Shown here: in pieces, positions 13,725-24,884 of the stretch
How positions within the stretch are numbered: the stretch's first letter is position 1
Layout: each line of letters begins with the position of its first letter
NCBI RefSeq assembly: GCF_000321225.1
Contig: NW_004450458.1
Coordinates: 1,677,017 to 1,741,016 of the forward strand
Direction of reading: 5' to 3'
DNA length: 64,000 nt
Origin: Odobenus rosmarus divergens
Taxonomy: Eukaryota > Chordata > Mammalia > Carnivora > Odobenidae
Made by a program: the position numbers and the translations under genes
Notes under the pieces: model-generated
Told to the model about the DNA's origin: nothing
What the model saw: only the letters and a program-made list of their open reading frames with translations
Database searches by the model: none

Positions 13725-14181
13725 TACTTACAGTAAACTTTATTTTCATTGGTATTTCATTTGACATAATTTCAAAGTAGGTCTGTGCTCTAGGATGAGC
13801 CAAAGAACAGAAATCCTAAAGTTCCTAAGAGACTTTTTTCACACTGTTCTGAGTAGGGCATGGGGTTTCAAGGCCCTCAATGTTGATACCTAACATTTTA
13901 CCCCTTGAGACTTTACCCATAGATACAGAAAGAAGAGAGAACATCGAGTACAAGAATCAAACTGTATGAGAATATATAAGAAGCTCTTGGGTTACATACC
14001 ACCCACCTCTTTAAGGCTGTAATGATAATGACTGATTTCTTCTGGAAAGTTCAATGTTATTTTTGTTCTGTTTTGTTAAGTAAAATGTCAGAATATGTGA
14101 AATGCTGCACTTGTTTCTCTTAATACACTAAAAATAGTGGAAGTTTTTAAATTCTTCATGAGTCCAAGCGGGACATGACTA
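13725..14181 (-). other. TMEM14C: TMEM14C 3' UTR with poly(A) signal
   Basis: Unique sequence follows the TMEM14C stop. A minus-strand AATAAA (TTTATT on + at 13739-13744) gives a 3' UTR of roughly 450 bases. No other gene is visible before the SINE at 12901-13100. Confidence 0.6.
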
Positions 14182-17100
14182 CTATTGATGGGGTCTATTC
14201 AACACACTAATTCCAAGTTTGGCGACCATCAGCAAACTGTTCAAAAGAAACACATAAACAAAAAACATCAGGTAAAGGACAGAACAGGCACTTGACCATT
14301 TTTTCAAAGAAACTAAAACTGCAGGTCCTTCAAAACTACATGGTGAGGAGATGCCAAAGCAGAGCAGGCACAGGTGAACCCCCATCCCTGGAAGTACCAA
14401 AGGAATAACATGCCAAGGGGCAGTTTTGCACCCCACTTGCCTTAAAATAGTACATATGAATCGGAAGTTCCTAATCTAACAGCCAATAATTCAAAGAGAT
14501 GAGCAAACTGAAGGCTGGAAAGAGCAAGGTCTCTCCAGGGTCACAGAGCTAGTTAATGGTACATTTCCAGCCTCCCAGTTCACTGCTCTTGACCTTGGTC
14601 TACGCTGACTCTAAAGCATTATGCTTGACAGCATCATAACTATGATCAAAGTCAGGTAAGAGATCTTCTTCCAGATGTTTAAAAATTCTGTCCTCAGAAT
14701 ACGTTTTTAAAATAATCTGGTTTGAGTTTTATAACCAAAGTTCATTAGACAGCAGGATTTAATCAAAATTCCCTTTTAGGAAAATGTTCAATAATAAAGG
14801 GTGCCCACAAACTCAGAAATATGGAACTCATGCTGAAAGTCACAGAAAGAGCCACAGTCATGGCTTTGCATGAAGCTCCTTCCACTGTAGGCAGGAGCAG
14901 GGACAGATCAGACTGCAAATGTGAGAGCAAAATCATGAATGCACTTACTTCATTTTGCAGCCTTTCCTATTTGTGTGTAAATTACATCACTTCAGTTGAT
15001 GTCCAGCATCAGGCATACCAGAACAAGTAAATTTTTGAATGTCCAAAGTCTTGGGGGACATGAAACTACACTCCATACTGGTGAAGAACAGCAAGAGAAA
15101 AGAAAATACCTGGCACCAGCGATTAAGCCCGCAGGCATAAATTTTCCAGAGTGGTAGAATCTCATTCCCATAATGCCAGCTAAGGTTCCAGATGTAGCTG
15201 ATGGGAAAAAGAAAAAGAATCAAAGATCACTGCATCTTATATGTGGGAGGACCAAAGTCCCACCCATCGTTCAAGGGCCAGACCCCATCTCATATTATCA
15301 TTTCCTTCCCCATGGCCACCCACGCTCTATGGGGCTAAGAACAAATACTGGACTATAAGGCCCTCATAGTCTGGGCCAAATGGCCTTCCTGGCCTCACCT
15401 CCTACCACTCTTCAGCCAGTTTTCTCCAAATTTGCCGCAAGTCTTTTTTTCCTATTCCTTGCTGATATATTTACGCTGTATGCTCTTCTATTCAACATCT
15501 GTTAAAATACCTATTATAGGGGCGCCTGAGTGGCTCAGTAGTTAAGCGTCTGCCTTCGGCTCGGGTCATGATCCCAGGGTCCTGGGATCGAGCCCCGCAT
15601 TGGGCTCCCTGCTCCATGGGGAGCCTGCTTCTCCCTCTCCCACTCCCCCTGCTTGTGTTCCCTCTCTCACTGTGTCTCTCTCTGTTAAATAAATAAAATC
15701 TTAAAAAAAAAACAAAAACCTATTTATGCCATGCACTGCATTAGGGGCTGGAGGACAAAACTATCATCAAAAAAGGTCTTTAAACAGGGGCACCTGGGTG
15801 GCTCAGGTCATGATCCCGGAGTCCCAGGATCGAACCCCCCATCAGGCTGCCCACTCAGCAGGAGTCTGCTTCCCCCTCTGCCCCTCATCCTGCTCATGCT
15901 CTTTCTCAAATAAATAAATAAAATCTTAAAAAAAAAAGGTCCCTAAACAGTGGGTGCAGCCTATCCAGGAAAATCAGAAAACGATTTACAGATGAAGTGT
16001 GAAGATCAAGCCAAGATCTAAAAAGTAGGAGTGAATGAGCTAAGGGGGGGGAGATAGCACATTCCAAGCGGAGGGAATAGTACACGCAGGGCCTTGTGGT
16101 GAGAGGGAACTGAAGGCTAAAATATGGCTAGCGAGGAAGAGGGGCCAGACCACAGAGCTCTGACAGCAATACTAGGGACTGTGGTCTTCATCCTCAGAGC
16201 AATGAGAAACCATTAAAAGATATCAAGCAGAGGGATACATGAGCAGAACAGGACTATAAAAACAAAATTCTAGCTGCTCTATGGAAAACAAACTGCAGCG
16301 AAACCAGAGCATGTAGGGATACCAATTAAGAGACTGCCTCAGGAATGCAGGCCAACTACAGGGTAACTGGGACAAGGACGGCGGCCCCGGAGACAGAGGA
16401 GACAGTCTAGGGTACGTGCTGGAGGCAGTGTCAACAGGACTTCCCGGTGAAAGAGATATAAAGATGGAGGGGAGGAGACCAAGACCCAAATGGATGGAGA
16501 ACACCAGAAGACCAATGTTGTGAGGACAAGAGATCAGGTCTGGGCAGATGCCTTGAGACAACTAATAAAAGATTTCAAGCACGCAACTGTATATAGAAGA
16601 GTAAAGCTTGGAGGAGAAATCCGTTTGTGAATCAGTGACCTGTTTCAATGGTAATTTAAGGCCTGGGCTCCAATGAGCCAAGCAAGAGGGTAAAAAGAAT
16701 ATAAAAAGAGCCAGGTCTTCGGGCATCTGGGTGACTCAGTCAATTAAGCAGCCAACTCTTGATTTCAGCTCAGGTCATGATCTCAGGGTCATGAGACTGA
16801 GCCCCACATCAAGCTCCATGCTCGGTGGGAAGTCTGCTTGGGATTCTCTCCCTCTCCTTCTGCCCCTCCCCCTGCTCACCCGAGCTAATAAGAAAGTCTT
16901 TAAAAAAAAAAAAAAAAAAAAAGCCAGGTCTTAAGAACTTCAACATTTAATGGCCAAAAAGGAAGATGGGTCAACAAAAGAGAACAAGAAAATAAAAAAG
17001 AAAACAGGAGAGTGGAAAATGGATTGGTCTGCCATGCTGAGAAAGCTATTAGGCCACTAGAATGAGGATTAAAAAATGTACACTGCAAGGGCGCTTGGGT

Positions 17101-19073
17101 AATTCAGTCAGTTAAGCATCCAACTCGATTTCGACTCAGGTCATGACCTCAGGGTCCTGGGATCGAGCCCCACATCAGGCTCCTCCGTGCTTAGCGGGGA
17201 GTGTGCTTGAGATTCTCTCTCCCTCTGCCCCTCCCCCTGTGCGTGCGCATGCGGCCTCTCTCAAATGAACAAACAGATCTTCAAAAAAAAAACCACACAC
17301 ACTGGATTCTGAAAAATCCAGGTCACTGGCACAATCAGGGAAAGCTATTTCCGTGAACAAAGGAGAGAAAAACAGAGACTGAAGTGGGTGGAGAATGTGA
17401 AAGGGGAAATAAAAACAAGCAGTAAAACAGATTGTTGTAGAGAAGTTTCCGAAGGAAAAGAAGGGCAGAACTGGAGAAGGAAGTGGGGTAACAAGAGGTC
17501 CTTTTTTCTTTACTGGGTGAGAGAGGACACGTGAACATGAGCAGGAGGGATCCATCTGCACGGTGGAATCCAAGTTAAGAGATGGCATCTTTGGCAGAGT
17601 AACACTCCAGAAGGTCGGGGAAAGAAGAGACCCAAAGCCTGGATGGAGGGACCAGCCTGGAAAGGAGAGAAACAGCACAGCAGAAGGCATGGACGCACAC
17701 GGCATGGTGGAGCCCCCATGTGATGACTGTTGCTCTTCTTTAAGTAGGCACCAAGGTCATTTGCTGAGAGTGGAGGAGTGGAATCAGAAATGGGAAAAAA
17801 GAACTCTGAAAGTCTTTCGGGAACTTGAGTGAGGGAGCTGTGAAGCAGAGCTGAGAGCTGGGTAACTCCTCCTTCCGCAGCACACCCCACATCAGCCATT
17901 GCTGCCCTCTCCCGCCCAGCCCGCGGCAACTCGTGCAAACCACTGTTAACATGCTTGTTCTCCCCACCACACTTGTAAAGGCCAGAACTATAGGTTTTCC
18001 GACTCGGGGGGTTCGTGGAGACAGTGAGATGCCCACACTCCTAGCGCAGCGTCTGATACATGGGTGGAGCTCAATAAATATGCACCCAAAGCCATCCTGA
18101 TAAGTAGTAATCTTCCCTTCCCGGCGCTCCTCACTGTCTGTGCAGCTCCCAGGACACTTCGGCAGCCCCGCAGACTCATGTTTCATGTCAGTCAAGGTAA
18201 AAGGTCCTTGAAGGCAAGGCCTATGCCATACATTTAGCTTAGTGCTAAAGGGGTAATAAATGATTTTCAAATGTGAAAAATGCAAACCTAAGCCTGACAT
18301 GTGATCCTATGCTCAAGCATACGGTCTTCAGTGGGCAATCATAATGATTAAGAGACATATACTTGCCTTGCACAGGCTTAGTATTAATTTCATTGGCTAA
18401 ATCTAAATTCATGAGGCGTGAAAACCTTTCCATATTCTGTACACAGAAAATAAACAGAAGCCAGCACAACTCCCCCCACCCCCAATTTGAAAACTTCCCT
18501 AGCACTTGGCAGAAGTAGTAAAACTGTCTTCATGTGAAGAACCTGCCACATTCCACCAATCCAGAGCCTTCTGGTAGAGCATTCTCGATACATAACTGTA
18601 GGAGGGAGACAGTGACGTTGACATACCTAGAAATACCCAAATGTTCCTCGGATCCTGAGACAGCTGATAAGCACCCAGGCCTGCTAAACTACCAAAAAGC
18701 AGCCCAGCAGCCAGTGATGGGACACTACCTGTAGGGAAGCAAACAGAATTCTGCATTATAATGGCAGACACTCATTTTATTAACAGAGTTCACAAGATTT
18801 CCTTTTCTCACAGAGGAAAACCGCAAAGAAAATTTCTCTCAACACAGCTCATAACCAAGGAGCTCTCAAGCAGGAAAATGTTTTGGGGAGGTTGCTATTT
18901 TACAGAGAAGGCAAGGTAATATCACACTAATCCTCTCTTTTTTAATAGACAGATACTTCTATCTGGGGTGAAAAGAAGGGCTCCTAACCAGGCCTGACTA
19001 ACCTGTCAAGGGCTGGAACTGTATATAGGCAGGAACTCAGGCAAACCCCCAAAGGAGAGGGAAATAAGGGCAG

Positions 19074-19104
<31 letters not shown>

Positions 19105-19967
19105 TGGAGAATAATGGGGTGAGGATGTAGGCTAGAAAGGAGGTAGAAACAGCACATTTACTGAGAGATCTATGTCTAAAGAGGAGACTTCAAAAAATGA
19201 GCATGGAAAGAAAAAAGGTTTCTTCCTACTTAGAAAGCAGAGAGATGACACTCTGGGGTCAAGGCTAATGTGTGGTAGTCAGTGATAGTAACAATCTACT
19301 ACCACCCCTGCCCCACAGCTTTAGATAAAGAAGTCAAGAACAAGTGAGTAGACAAAAAGCCTGACTTTTAGGTCAACCAGATAATGGAAAAGCAAGTGCA
19401 GGAGCAGCTACGGGACTGAAATAAGCCTGCACTCAAGCTAGAGGGCTTAAAGCAAACTTGACTCAATCAAGATTGCACTCTGGGGAACCTGGGAACTCAC
19501 TTACCAGCAACAATGTGAAAATCTTAGGAGATTAAGTCGCTATAAACCATACCTGCTTTTGCATAGCCAATGATCCCACCAGAAGCAACCAGTGCTGCAT
19601 AGCCAAAACCAATCCAATGTAAAGGTACTCTGAAAATTAAAGAGCAAGAAATTAGTGCCAACCATGGCTAAAAAATTTAAAAAAACAATCACAGGATGGG
19701 ACTAAAACATCATCATTCCAGAACAGTCTTATCACGGTACAAATGAACATAAATCCCAGAGGTTAGATGACTTGCCCTAGTCGGTGATGGAGCTGGGACT
19801 CAAACCCAGGTCCCTGGCCTACATGTCCATCCTTCCATACCCTGTGCTGTCCAGCAGTCTACTCTCAGGGCCCTTTCCAGATAAGGAAAGAAGCTCTGGT
19901 TTTGAGAAGTTGCTGGCAATTCCTCTCCCATTCACTGTACTTACAGTGGGCCAGAGTCCCTCTGCAT
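14182..19967 (-). CDS. TMEM14C: TMEM14C, mitochondrial inner-membrane protein, complete (5 coding exons)
   Basis: TMEM14C is a small multi-pass protein of the mitochondrial inner membrane (Tmemb_14/UPF0136 family), needed in erythroid cells for protoporphyrinogen IX to reach the matrix for haem synthesis. Coding exons on the minus strand: 19945-19967 (ATG at 19967; MQRDSGPL), 19553-19629 ([20 protein letters not shown]), 18627-18728 ([20 protein letters not shown]), 15110-15197 ([20 protein letters not shown]) and 14182-14236 ([21 protein letters not shown] at 14182-14184). All introns are GT-AG, and the phases join to 345 nt, 114 aa, close to the human 112. Gly/Ala-rich hydrophobic segments fit four membrane spans. 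The start was placed by the short first coding exon, whose CCACT end joins A-GTA to give Leu-Val. A 5' UTR acceptor lies near 20012. The gene is convergent with MAK and tandem with PAK1IP1. Confidence 0.95.
14505..14610 (-). mobile_element. MIR fragment
   Basis: GGGTCACAGAGCTAGTTAAT and CTGCTCTTGACC, antisense. In the last TMEM14C intron. Confidence 0.6.
15350..15505 (+). mobile_element. L2 fragment
   Basis: Sense L2-like sequence (ATAAGGCCCTCATAGTCTGG and CTTCCTGGCCTCACCTCC), just upstream of a SINE in TMEM14C intron 3. Confidence 0.55.
15518..15717 (+). mobile_element. SINEC (CAN-SINE)
   Basis: Full-length sense copy; approximate duplication ACCTATT on both sides. First of four SINEs in TMEM14C intron 3, all antisense to the gene. 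Confidence 0.93.
15788..15937 (+). mobile_element. SINEC, internally deleted
   Basis: The head runs GGCACCTGGGTGGCTCAGGTCATGATC-like sequence, so the usual segment between the two boxes (about 35 bases) is missing. Target duplication GGTCTTTAAACAG / GGTCCCTAAACAG at 15775-15787 and 15938-15950. Confidence 0.93.
15951..16560. repeat. Ancient purine-rich repeat, family not assigned
   Basis: Decayed sequence with phrases such as GCAGGGCCTTGTGGTGAGAG and CAATGAGAAACCATTAAAAG, common in old mammal-wide repeats. A continuation seems to lie at 17293-17840. I cannot name the family. No supported gene. Confidence 0.4.
16720..16922 (+). mobile_element. SINEC (CAN-SINE)
   Basis: Sense copy with long poly-A and perfect duplication GCCAGGTCTT at 16710-16719 and 16923-16932. 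Confidence 0.93.
17090..17292 (+). mobile_element. SINEC (CAN-SINE)
   Basis: Diverged sense copy (GGGCGCTTGGGTAATTCAGT). Possible short duplication ACACTG on both sides. Fourth antisense SINE in TMEM14C intron 3. Confidence 0.88.
18000..18085 (+). mobile_element. L2 3' end fragment
   Basis: The ending GGAGCTCAATAAATATGC matches the L2 3' terminus. Confidence 0.55.
18729..19552 (-). other. TMEM14C: TMEM14C intron between coding exons 2 and 3
   Basis: Unique intronic sequence with a 24-base A run at 19081-19104. No exon or named repeat recognised. Confidence 0.6.
19735..19820 (-). mobile_element. MIR fragment
   Basis: GGAGCTGGGACTCAAACCCA is diagnostic. In the first coding intron of TMEM14C, beside the start exon. 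Confidence 0.65.
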
Positions 19968-20011
19968 TGTTTTTCACTCTGACCAGACAGAAGAGTACAC
20001 CAGGCCTGCAC
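19968..20011 (-). other. TMEM14C: TMEM14C 5' UTR part of first coding exon
   Basis: Read on the minus strand, a pyrimidine-rich tract ending CCGCAG (AG at 20012-20013) precedes the ATG exon, leaving about 44 bases of 5' UTR. A non-coding first exon must lie farther up in the CpG island (20.7-21.4 kb). A GTATGA donor at about 20686-20691 is one candidate end for it, but I could not fix its limits. Confidence 0.5.
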
Positions 20012-20054
20012 CTGCGGAGGAGGGGCTGGATCAGAGATGATTAATTGCACCACT

Positions 20055-20275
20055 CTCTAGCAGTCAGAAGGAAATGGACCCAAGTTCTAACTCCACCTCT
20101 TAGTAGCTAAGAAGTAACAGGCAAGCTACCAACCTCTATTAGCCTGTTTCCTTCACTGTACTATGAGGATAAGAATGGTACAAATTTCCTAGGGCTCCTG
20201 TGAGAATTAAAAGGGGTAATAAGTAAAAGTGCTTAGCACGTAGTAAATGCTGAGCAGATACCAACCGTTTTGGTA
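20055..20275 (+). mobile_element. MIR
   Basis: Sense MIR: TTCTAACTCCACCTCTTAGT, then TGTGAGAATTAAAAGGGGTA and AAGTGCTTAGCACGTAGTAA. Confidence 0.75.
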
Positions 20276-21171
20276 ATAACCTCCATTCTAGTGACACTGG
20301 CCTACAGGAAACTGAATGCACTTCACTGAGGAGCTCTGTACCATAATGAGTTTACCTCTTCATCAGCTAACCAACTTATTATGAAATCGGAAACTTTAAG
20401 TACCCCCTGGGCCCTTAATTCAACTATTTTAATTGCCCCTTTCTGCCCTTGCCCAAAGAATTCAATTATTGCAATACTCAACATCTGCAAAACTTTTCAA
20501 TGGCATTTACTTTTGCATCCAAATAGCTCGTTAGACTGAGGTCGGTGAGGGGGTAAAATATTGGAAAGCCCAAGTCATAATTAACGTGAGACACTTCGCT
20601 CCTGGCGAAGTAGGGTATAACTCCTACTTTCTTAAATAAATGCATTTGGTATCCAATTAGGTTTAAAGCTTGAAAACAATTCATACCTGTTTCGGGAGGG
20701 GGGACGGGTGCTTGGAATTGTGCCTGTTATTAATTCCAAGTAGCACCGAGTTACTGGGACTTTCAAGGAGCTGGAGCAATAAAAACCACAGGAAACTAAT
20801 CACCACTACGCTACATCTGTAAGCCTTTGTCTCAAAAGTACAGGGATTCTGCAAGATTCACAGTCTATTTTAAGGAAAGCCCAAAATGCGCGACTAGAAC
20901 GGCAACTATGACGCAGCCTAACGCTCCTGCCTGGATCTGAGGGACGAAGAGTGGCGGCAGCAAAGCCTCTTATGTAACCCCCCAAAGTCAAAAAGGTATA
21001 GAATAATAACAAGTCCCAAGTACCGAACCGCTTTGCCGTAGGTCTGCACCGGTCGACAAGGGCCCGCAAGCCGTGAGGCGGGCAGTCCTGGTCCCGCCGG
21101 AAACGTCGCCGCGCGCTCTGCGTCCCGAGGGCAAGGCGGAACGTGGTGCGGCGCGAAGCCTGGAGCCGGAC

Positions 21172-21413
21172 TTGAGGGGTGGAGTCGCGCCGCGCGCAGG
21201 CGTCTCGGAAGCAGGAGACGCATGGGGCGGGGCTTGAGGGGAGGAGTCACGGAGCGCACAAGCGACCCGGGGAAGGGAGACGCATGGGGCGGGGCTTGAG
21301 GGAGGAGTAAGGGCGCGCGCATGCGTCCCGGGAAAGGGAGACGCATGGGGCGGGGCTTGAGGGTAGGAGTCGAGGGGCGCGCACTGGGTCGCGGAGACGG
21401 GGCGGGGCGGGAC
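21172..21413 (+). repeat. ~62-bp GC-box tandem repeat, about four copies
   Basis: Four head-to-tail units start at 21172, 21234, 21296 and 21357 with lengths 62, 62, 61 and about 56. Each begins TTGAGGG, continues with GGAGT and a CG-rich middle, and ends in GGAGACG followed by GGGGCGGGGC (first three units: GACGCATGGGGCGGGGC). The fourth unit is shortened near its end. The middle part varies most. Confidence 0.9.
21317..21326. promoter_or_regulatory. NRF1-like site
   Basis: GCGCATGCGT is one base from the palindromic NRF1 consensus GCGCATGCGC. It lies in the third tandem unit; the matching positions of the other units are degenerate (GCGCAGGCGT, GCGCACAAGC). NRF1 activates many nuclear genes for mitochondrial proteins, which would fit TMEM14C. 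Function is inferred from the motif alone. Confidence 0.55.
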
Positions 21414-22344
21414 ATGGGGCTCGGAGTCCCGCTACGGGTTCTGAGTCCCTATGCAGCCGCTCCCCGTCAGGGCTATTGACCTTCGAAGCTCGGCTTTCCA
21501 AAAAGCTTGCCTGAAACCCAGAATGTGCGTCGGGTCCTGCAAGAGGCATCGGGAGGTGGTCCCGGCCTGAGGTGGGGGCCACGGATACGAGAGAGGGGCT
21601 TCTGAGGACGGACTCCGAAAGACCCTATTAATGGAGGGACTTGTGGTTTACCTGGTGTAAACCGGAGGCATGCCTACCGGGAGGATTGTCACTCTAACCA
21701 GATCACGTTTTTTGCCTACAATGGTGACAACTACTTTCTTCCTGCAGAGATGGTGACCGCAAGCCAGGGTGTTTACTTTAGGGTGTTTACTTGAGCAGTA
21801 TCTTAAAGGAGGAGAGAGGGTAAGTTAAATATAATTTCCTGCTACCTCTGTATGCCCCAGTGTCCACAAAACATTATCTCCATTCCCTCTACAGATTGCT
21901 TCTCTTCCTTGCGTTTCCTGCAGGACCACTCAGTTGCTGTACACCAAAATTTGTGTGTTTATCCTTGAAGTCTTTCTCTTCTTAATCTCCTACAAGAATC
22001 AACACAGATAAATCTTATAAATAGTCTTGAGTGAAAGAAGGAAATTGCAGCTAATACATACTCCCAAACAAAAACTTCCCAGTTGCAGCAGCTCCTGCCT
22101 TTGAGATACCAAAAGTGAAGCCTGTGTTTACCATAACTGATTCTAACCAGGGAAAGCAGATAAGGACTAAGAAGAACTTGAGTAATTCCAGTATGCCAGA
22201 CCCTCACTGAATTACTGGAAGATGCTGAACAACTAACAGTGGGACTTAACTTAAATCCAGCTCGGAATGAATTTAGGGATGTGTTCCTCCCTATTCAGGT
22301 GTAAACTTAAACCTTAGTGATAACCACCGTGATCTGACCCCTGT

Positions 22345-22490
22345 CCTTTAGACTTAAAGAAATTGAACCACAGAGAATTAAGTAAATTACCTACGATCCT
22401 AGTCCTTGCTGGAGCTGTTATTTGAAGTAAGGTCTATCTTTCAAAACCAGTACCCCTAACTTCACATTATGTTGCCTGCCTCTGTGTCAT
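22345..22490 (-). mobile_element. MIR fragment
   Basis: CACAGAGAATTAAGTAAATT followed by ACCTACGATCC, antisense. The surrounding 21600-23220 is otherwise unassigned intergenic sequence. Confidence 0.5.
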
Positions 22491-23224
22491 TCCTCAACCA
22501 AAACACACAGCATTTCTGTGTGTTCAGTTCCAGTTACTGTAAAATAAGTTGGTCTCTGTCCTGTTTCGGTTACAGAGTAAACCAAATCAGTGATTTGTGT
22601 TCAGTAACGTTTCTAGTTGTTATTAATGTATTTTAGGAAATAGCTCAGCTCCATACTAGGAGCCCACTGGATTAATTACTGGAACCCTGAACCACAAATG
22701 CATCAGTGGAGTGTGACCAAGATTGTGTAAGGGGCAAGATTTTAGTCTCTGGCTTATGAGTAGGTTGTTTTGTTTGTTTCGGTTTTTGTTTGTTTCACAG
22801 AGGCCTAGAGTCAGGATTATGTTTGGTAGACACAAATGTATACACACTAATAACCAGAGCAGTAAAGACCATCTGCCACAACAGCTTGTGAAAAAGGAAT
22901 AGTGCTTCAGTTTCAGCATTATTCTATCATTTTTGGAACCTTGTTTTTGTGACTTTACACATTAAGAAACCCCCAAACAAAAATGTCAACCAAATTCCTG
23001 GTTACAGTGTTTCACCTAATGTCTACTGAGTACCCACAATACCAATTTCTAGGTCTTTAGGATAGATTTTATAGCTTTGAAGAGCAACATCATCTATTCA
23101 ATAAATCTTTCTCCAAGCTCCATTAATAAATTTCTCCAGCTCAATTAATACATGAGATGAAAAAATACTGCCTGTGTTCTCAACCAACCCTATCTGCTAC
23201 ATCTGGGACTTCATGTGTTAGAGC

Positions 23225-23465
23225 CATAACAATAGCAGAAAAAACATGAAGTGTACTAATTATATGCCAAACACTGTATGAAGTGCTTTACATAGATGAA
23301 CTCATTTAATCTTCATACTAACCCTAAGCACTAGAGACTATTATTATCTCTTGCTTTTACGCACAGAGGAAATTAAGGGAGAAAGAGGTTATCTAACAGG
23401 GATCAGGCCACACAGTTAATACATGACAGAGCTGCCCTTTAGTCTGTTCTCAATACAGTAACCAG
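23225..23465 (-). mobile_element. MIR, near full length
   Basis: ACTAATTATATGCCAAACAC, GAACTCATTTAATCTTCATA and GGCCACACAGTTAATACATG in antisense order. Confidence 0.8.
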
Positions 23466-23474
23466 AACACTTCT

Positions 23475-24155
23475 GTTACAAGTCAATGGTGTCATTTCTA
23501 TGCTCAAAACTCTCCAGTGGCCCCCTTTCTCGTGCAATGGCCTCTAAAGTCCTACACATCTACCTCCCAGCCTTCAGCTCACTTTCAACTCCGCTTTGCT
23601 CATGCTGCTTCAGCCTCTTTGTTCCCACCTCTGAGCACTTGCACCTGTTGCTTCATCTGCCCAGAACTTGCCAGATAATCTCCCAGGTCACTACCTCATC
23701 TCCTTTATGTCTTTATTCAAATGTCACTTTCTCAGTGAGGCCTTCCTGGATCATCTTGTTTAAAATTGCAACACAGGGGTGCCTGGGTGGCTCAGTTGGT
23801 GAAGCGTCTGACTTTGGCTCAGGTTGTAATCTCAGGGTGCTGGGATCAAGCCCTGCATTGGGCTCCCTCCTCAGCGGGGAGTCTGCTTGTCCCTCTCTCT
23901 CTGCCTCCTGCTTGTGCTCTCTCTCAAATAAATAAATAAAATCTTCAAAAATAAGATAAAATTGCAACGCATATGCACTTCACAGCTTATTTTTCCCCAT
24001 GGCATTTACCTCCATATTTAGTGCTGTATGACTTACTAATTGTAAAATCATCTTCCCAACCTAGCATGTAAGTTCCTAGAGAATGAGGTTGTTTATGCAG
24101 CACTTAGAACAGTGCTTGGCACACAGTGGATGCTCAATAAGCATGTGTTGAAGAA
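23475..24155 (+). mobile_element. L2 3' end, split by a SINE
   Basis: It runs from the L2 segment CAAAACTCTCCAGTGGCC through CTTTATTCAAATGTCAC and GAGGCCTTCCTGGATCA to the terminus AACAGTGCTTGGCACACAGT ... CTCAATAAG. The SINE at 23776-23956 interrupts it. A long open frame at 23486-23935 crosses both repeats and is not a gene. Confidence 0.85.
23776..23956 (+). mobile_element. SINEC (CAN-SINE)
   Basis: Inserted in the L2. Target duplication TAAAATTGCAACACA / TAAAATTGCAACGCA at 23761-23775 and 23957-23971, 14 of 15 identical. Confidence 0.95.
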
Positions 24156-24884
24156 TGAGCAGATGTGGAATAAGAGAGGCTGGTCTGCAGAAAGAAAATG
24201 AAGACAATGTGCAGAGAAGAGACAAGAGGGAGAGATTGCCCTGACTGCACCCTGTCCCTATCTGAGCTCTGGTTCTCTTCCTACCCCAGCTTCTGTCAGA
24301 CGCACCTGTGTCTGTTATAAAACCATCCCCATGCCCTCTGTTGAAGTTTGGAATAACCAGAGTTGCTTTTTGTTTCTTGCAATTACAAGTCTCTCTTAGC
24401 TGAGATAGCACCCCATTTCTTCTTCCAGAAATGCCTTTTTATCCTTGTCTAAAAACTCAATCTCATTTTTTATTAAAGTCATCAGTCAAGCTGCCCCTGA
24501 CTATCCCAGGCCATTACATGTGTTCTGTGAAAGGGATGTGTATGCAAAAGGACCACCAAAGGCCAAAGGAGTCATAAGACCAAAGAGAAAGGCTGACAAG
24601 TCTAGCTTGACAAGAAATGGCTTATTAGGGGGACAGAGTGTTTCTTTAGCTGCCACAATACAAGTAGACTTGCATATGTCTCCTACCTCCTGGGCAGATC
24701 AAGGATGATATACCCCAAGGGTATACTTAAGGAAAGAATGGGGGGACCGGTGCTCAAGAAGGTTCAGGTCACAGAACAGTCATCATGGCAGATTTGTCCA
24801 AGATAGAATTAGTCTGGTTCATGAAACGTAATTATTTACCAAAACGTTTGTCCTTTGGGTAGGGATCACACTTTTCCTTTCAGT

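Larger units (their letters stand above)
21040..21560. promoter_or_regulatory. TMEM14C: CpG-island promoter of TMEM14C
   Basis: The stretch is dense in CpG, with several GC boxes (GGGGCGGGGC), and lies directly upstream of TMEM14C on the minus strand. No gene is visible on the plus side for more than 23 kb, so it probably serves TMEM14C only. Long open frames here (for example 20918-21415) are artefacts of high GC and repetition. Confidence 0.8.

Noticed and set aside
17175..18300. Several 140-186 codon minus-strand frames
   Set aside because: They overlap a SINE and old repeat sequence within TMEM14C intron 3, overlap each other in different frames and contain no domain.
20500..20520. TMEM14C start exon at ATGCAAAA|GTAAAT
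   Set aside because: The ATG at 19967 with MQRDSGPL joins the next exon in phase and fits the family N-terminus; this alternative does not.
20918..21582. Long minus-strand open frames (up to 165 codons) in the TMEM14C CpG island
   Set aside because: They follow the ~62-bp GC-rich tandem repeat, are Pro/Arg-rich low-complexity and match no family; high GC lacks stop codons.
23486..23935. 149-codon plus-strand frame
   Set aside because: It starts in an L2 and ends in a SINE, with no conserved domain.
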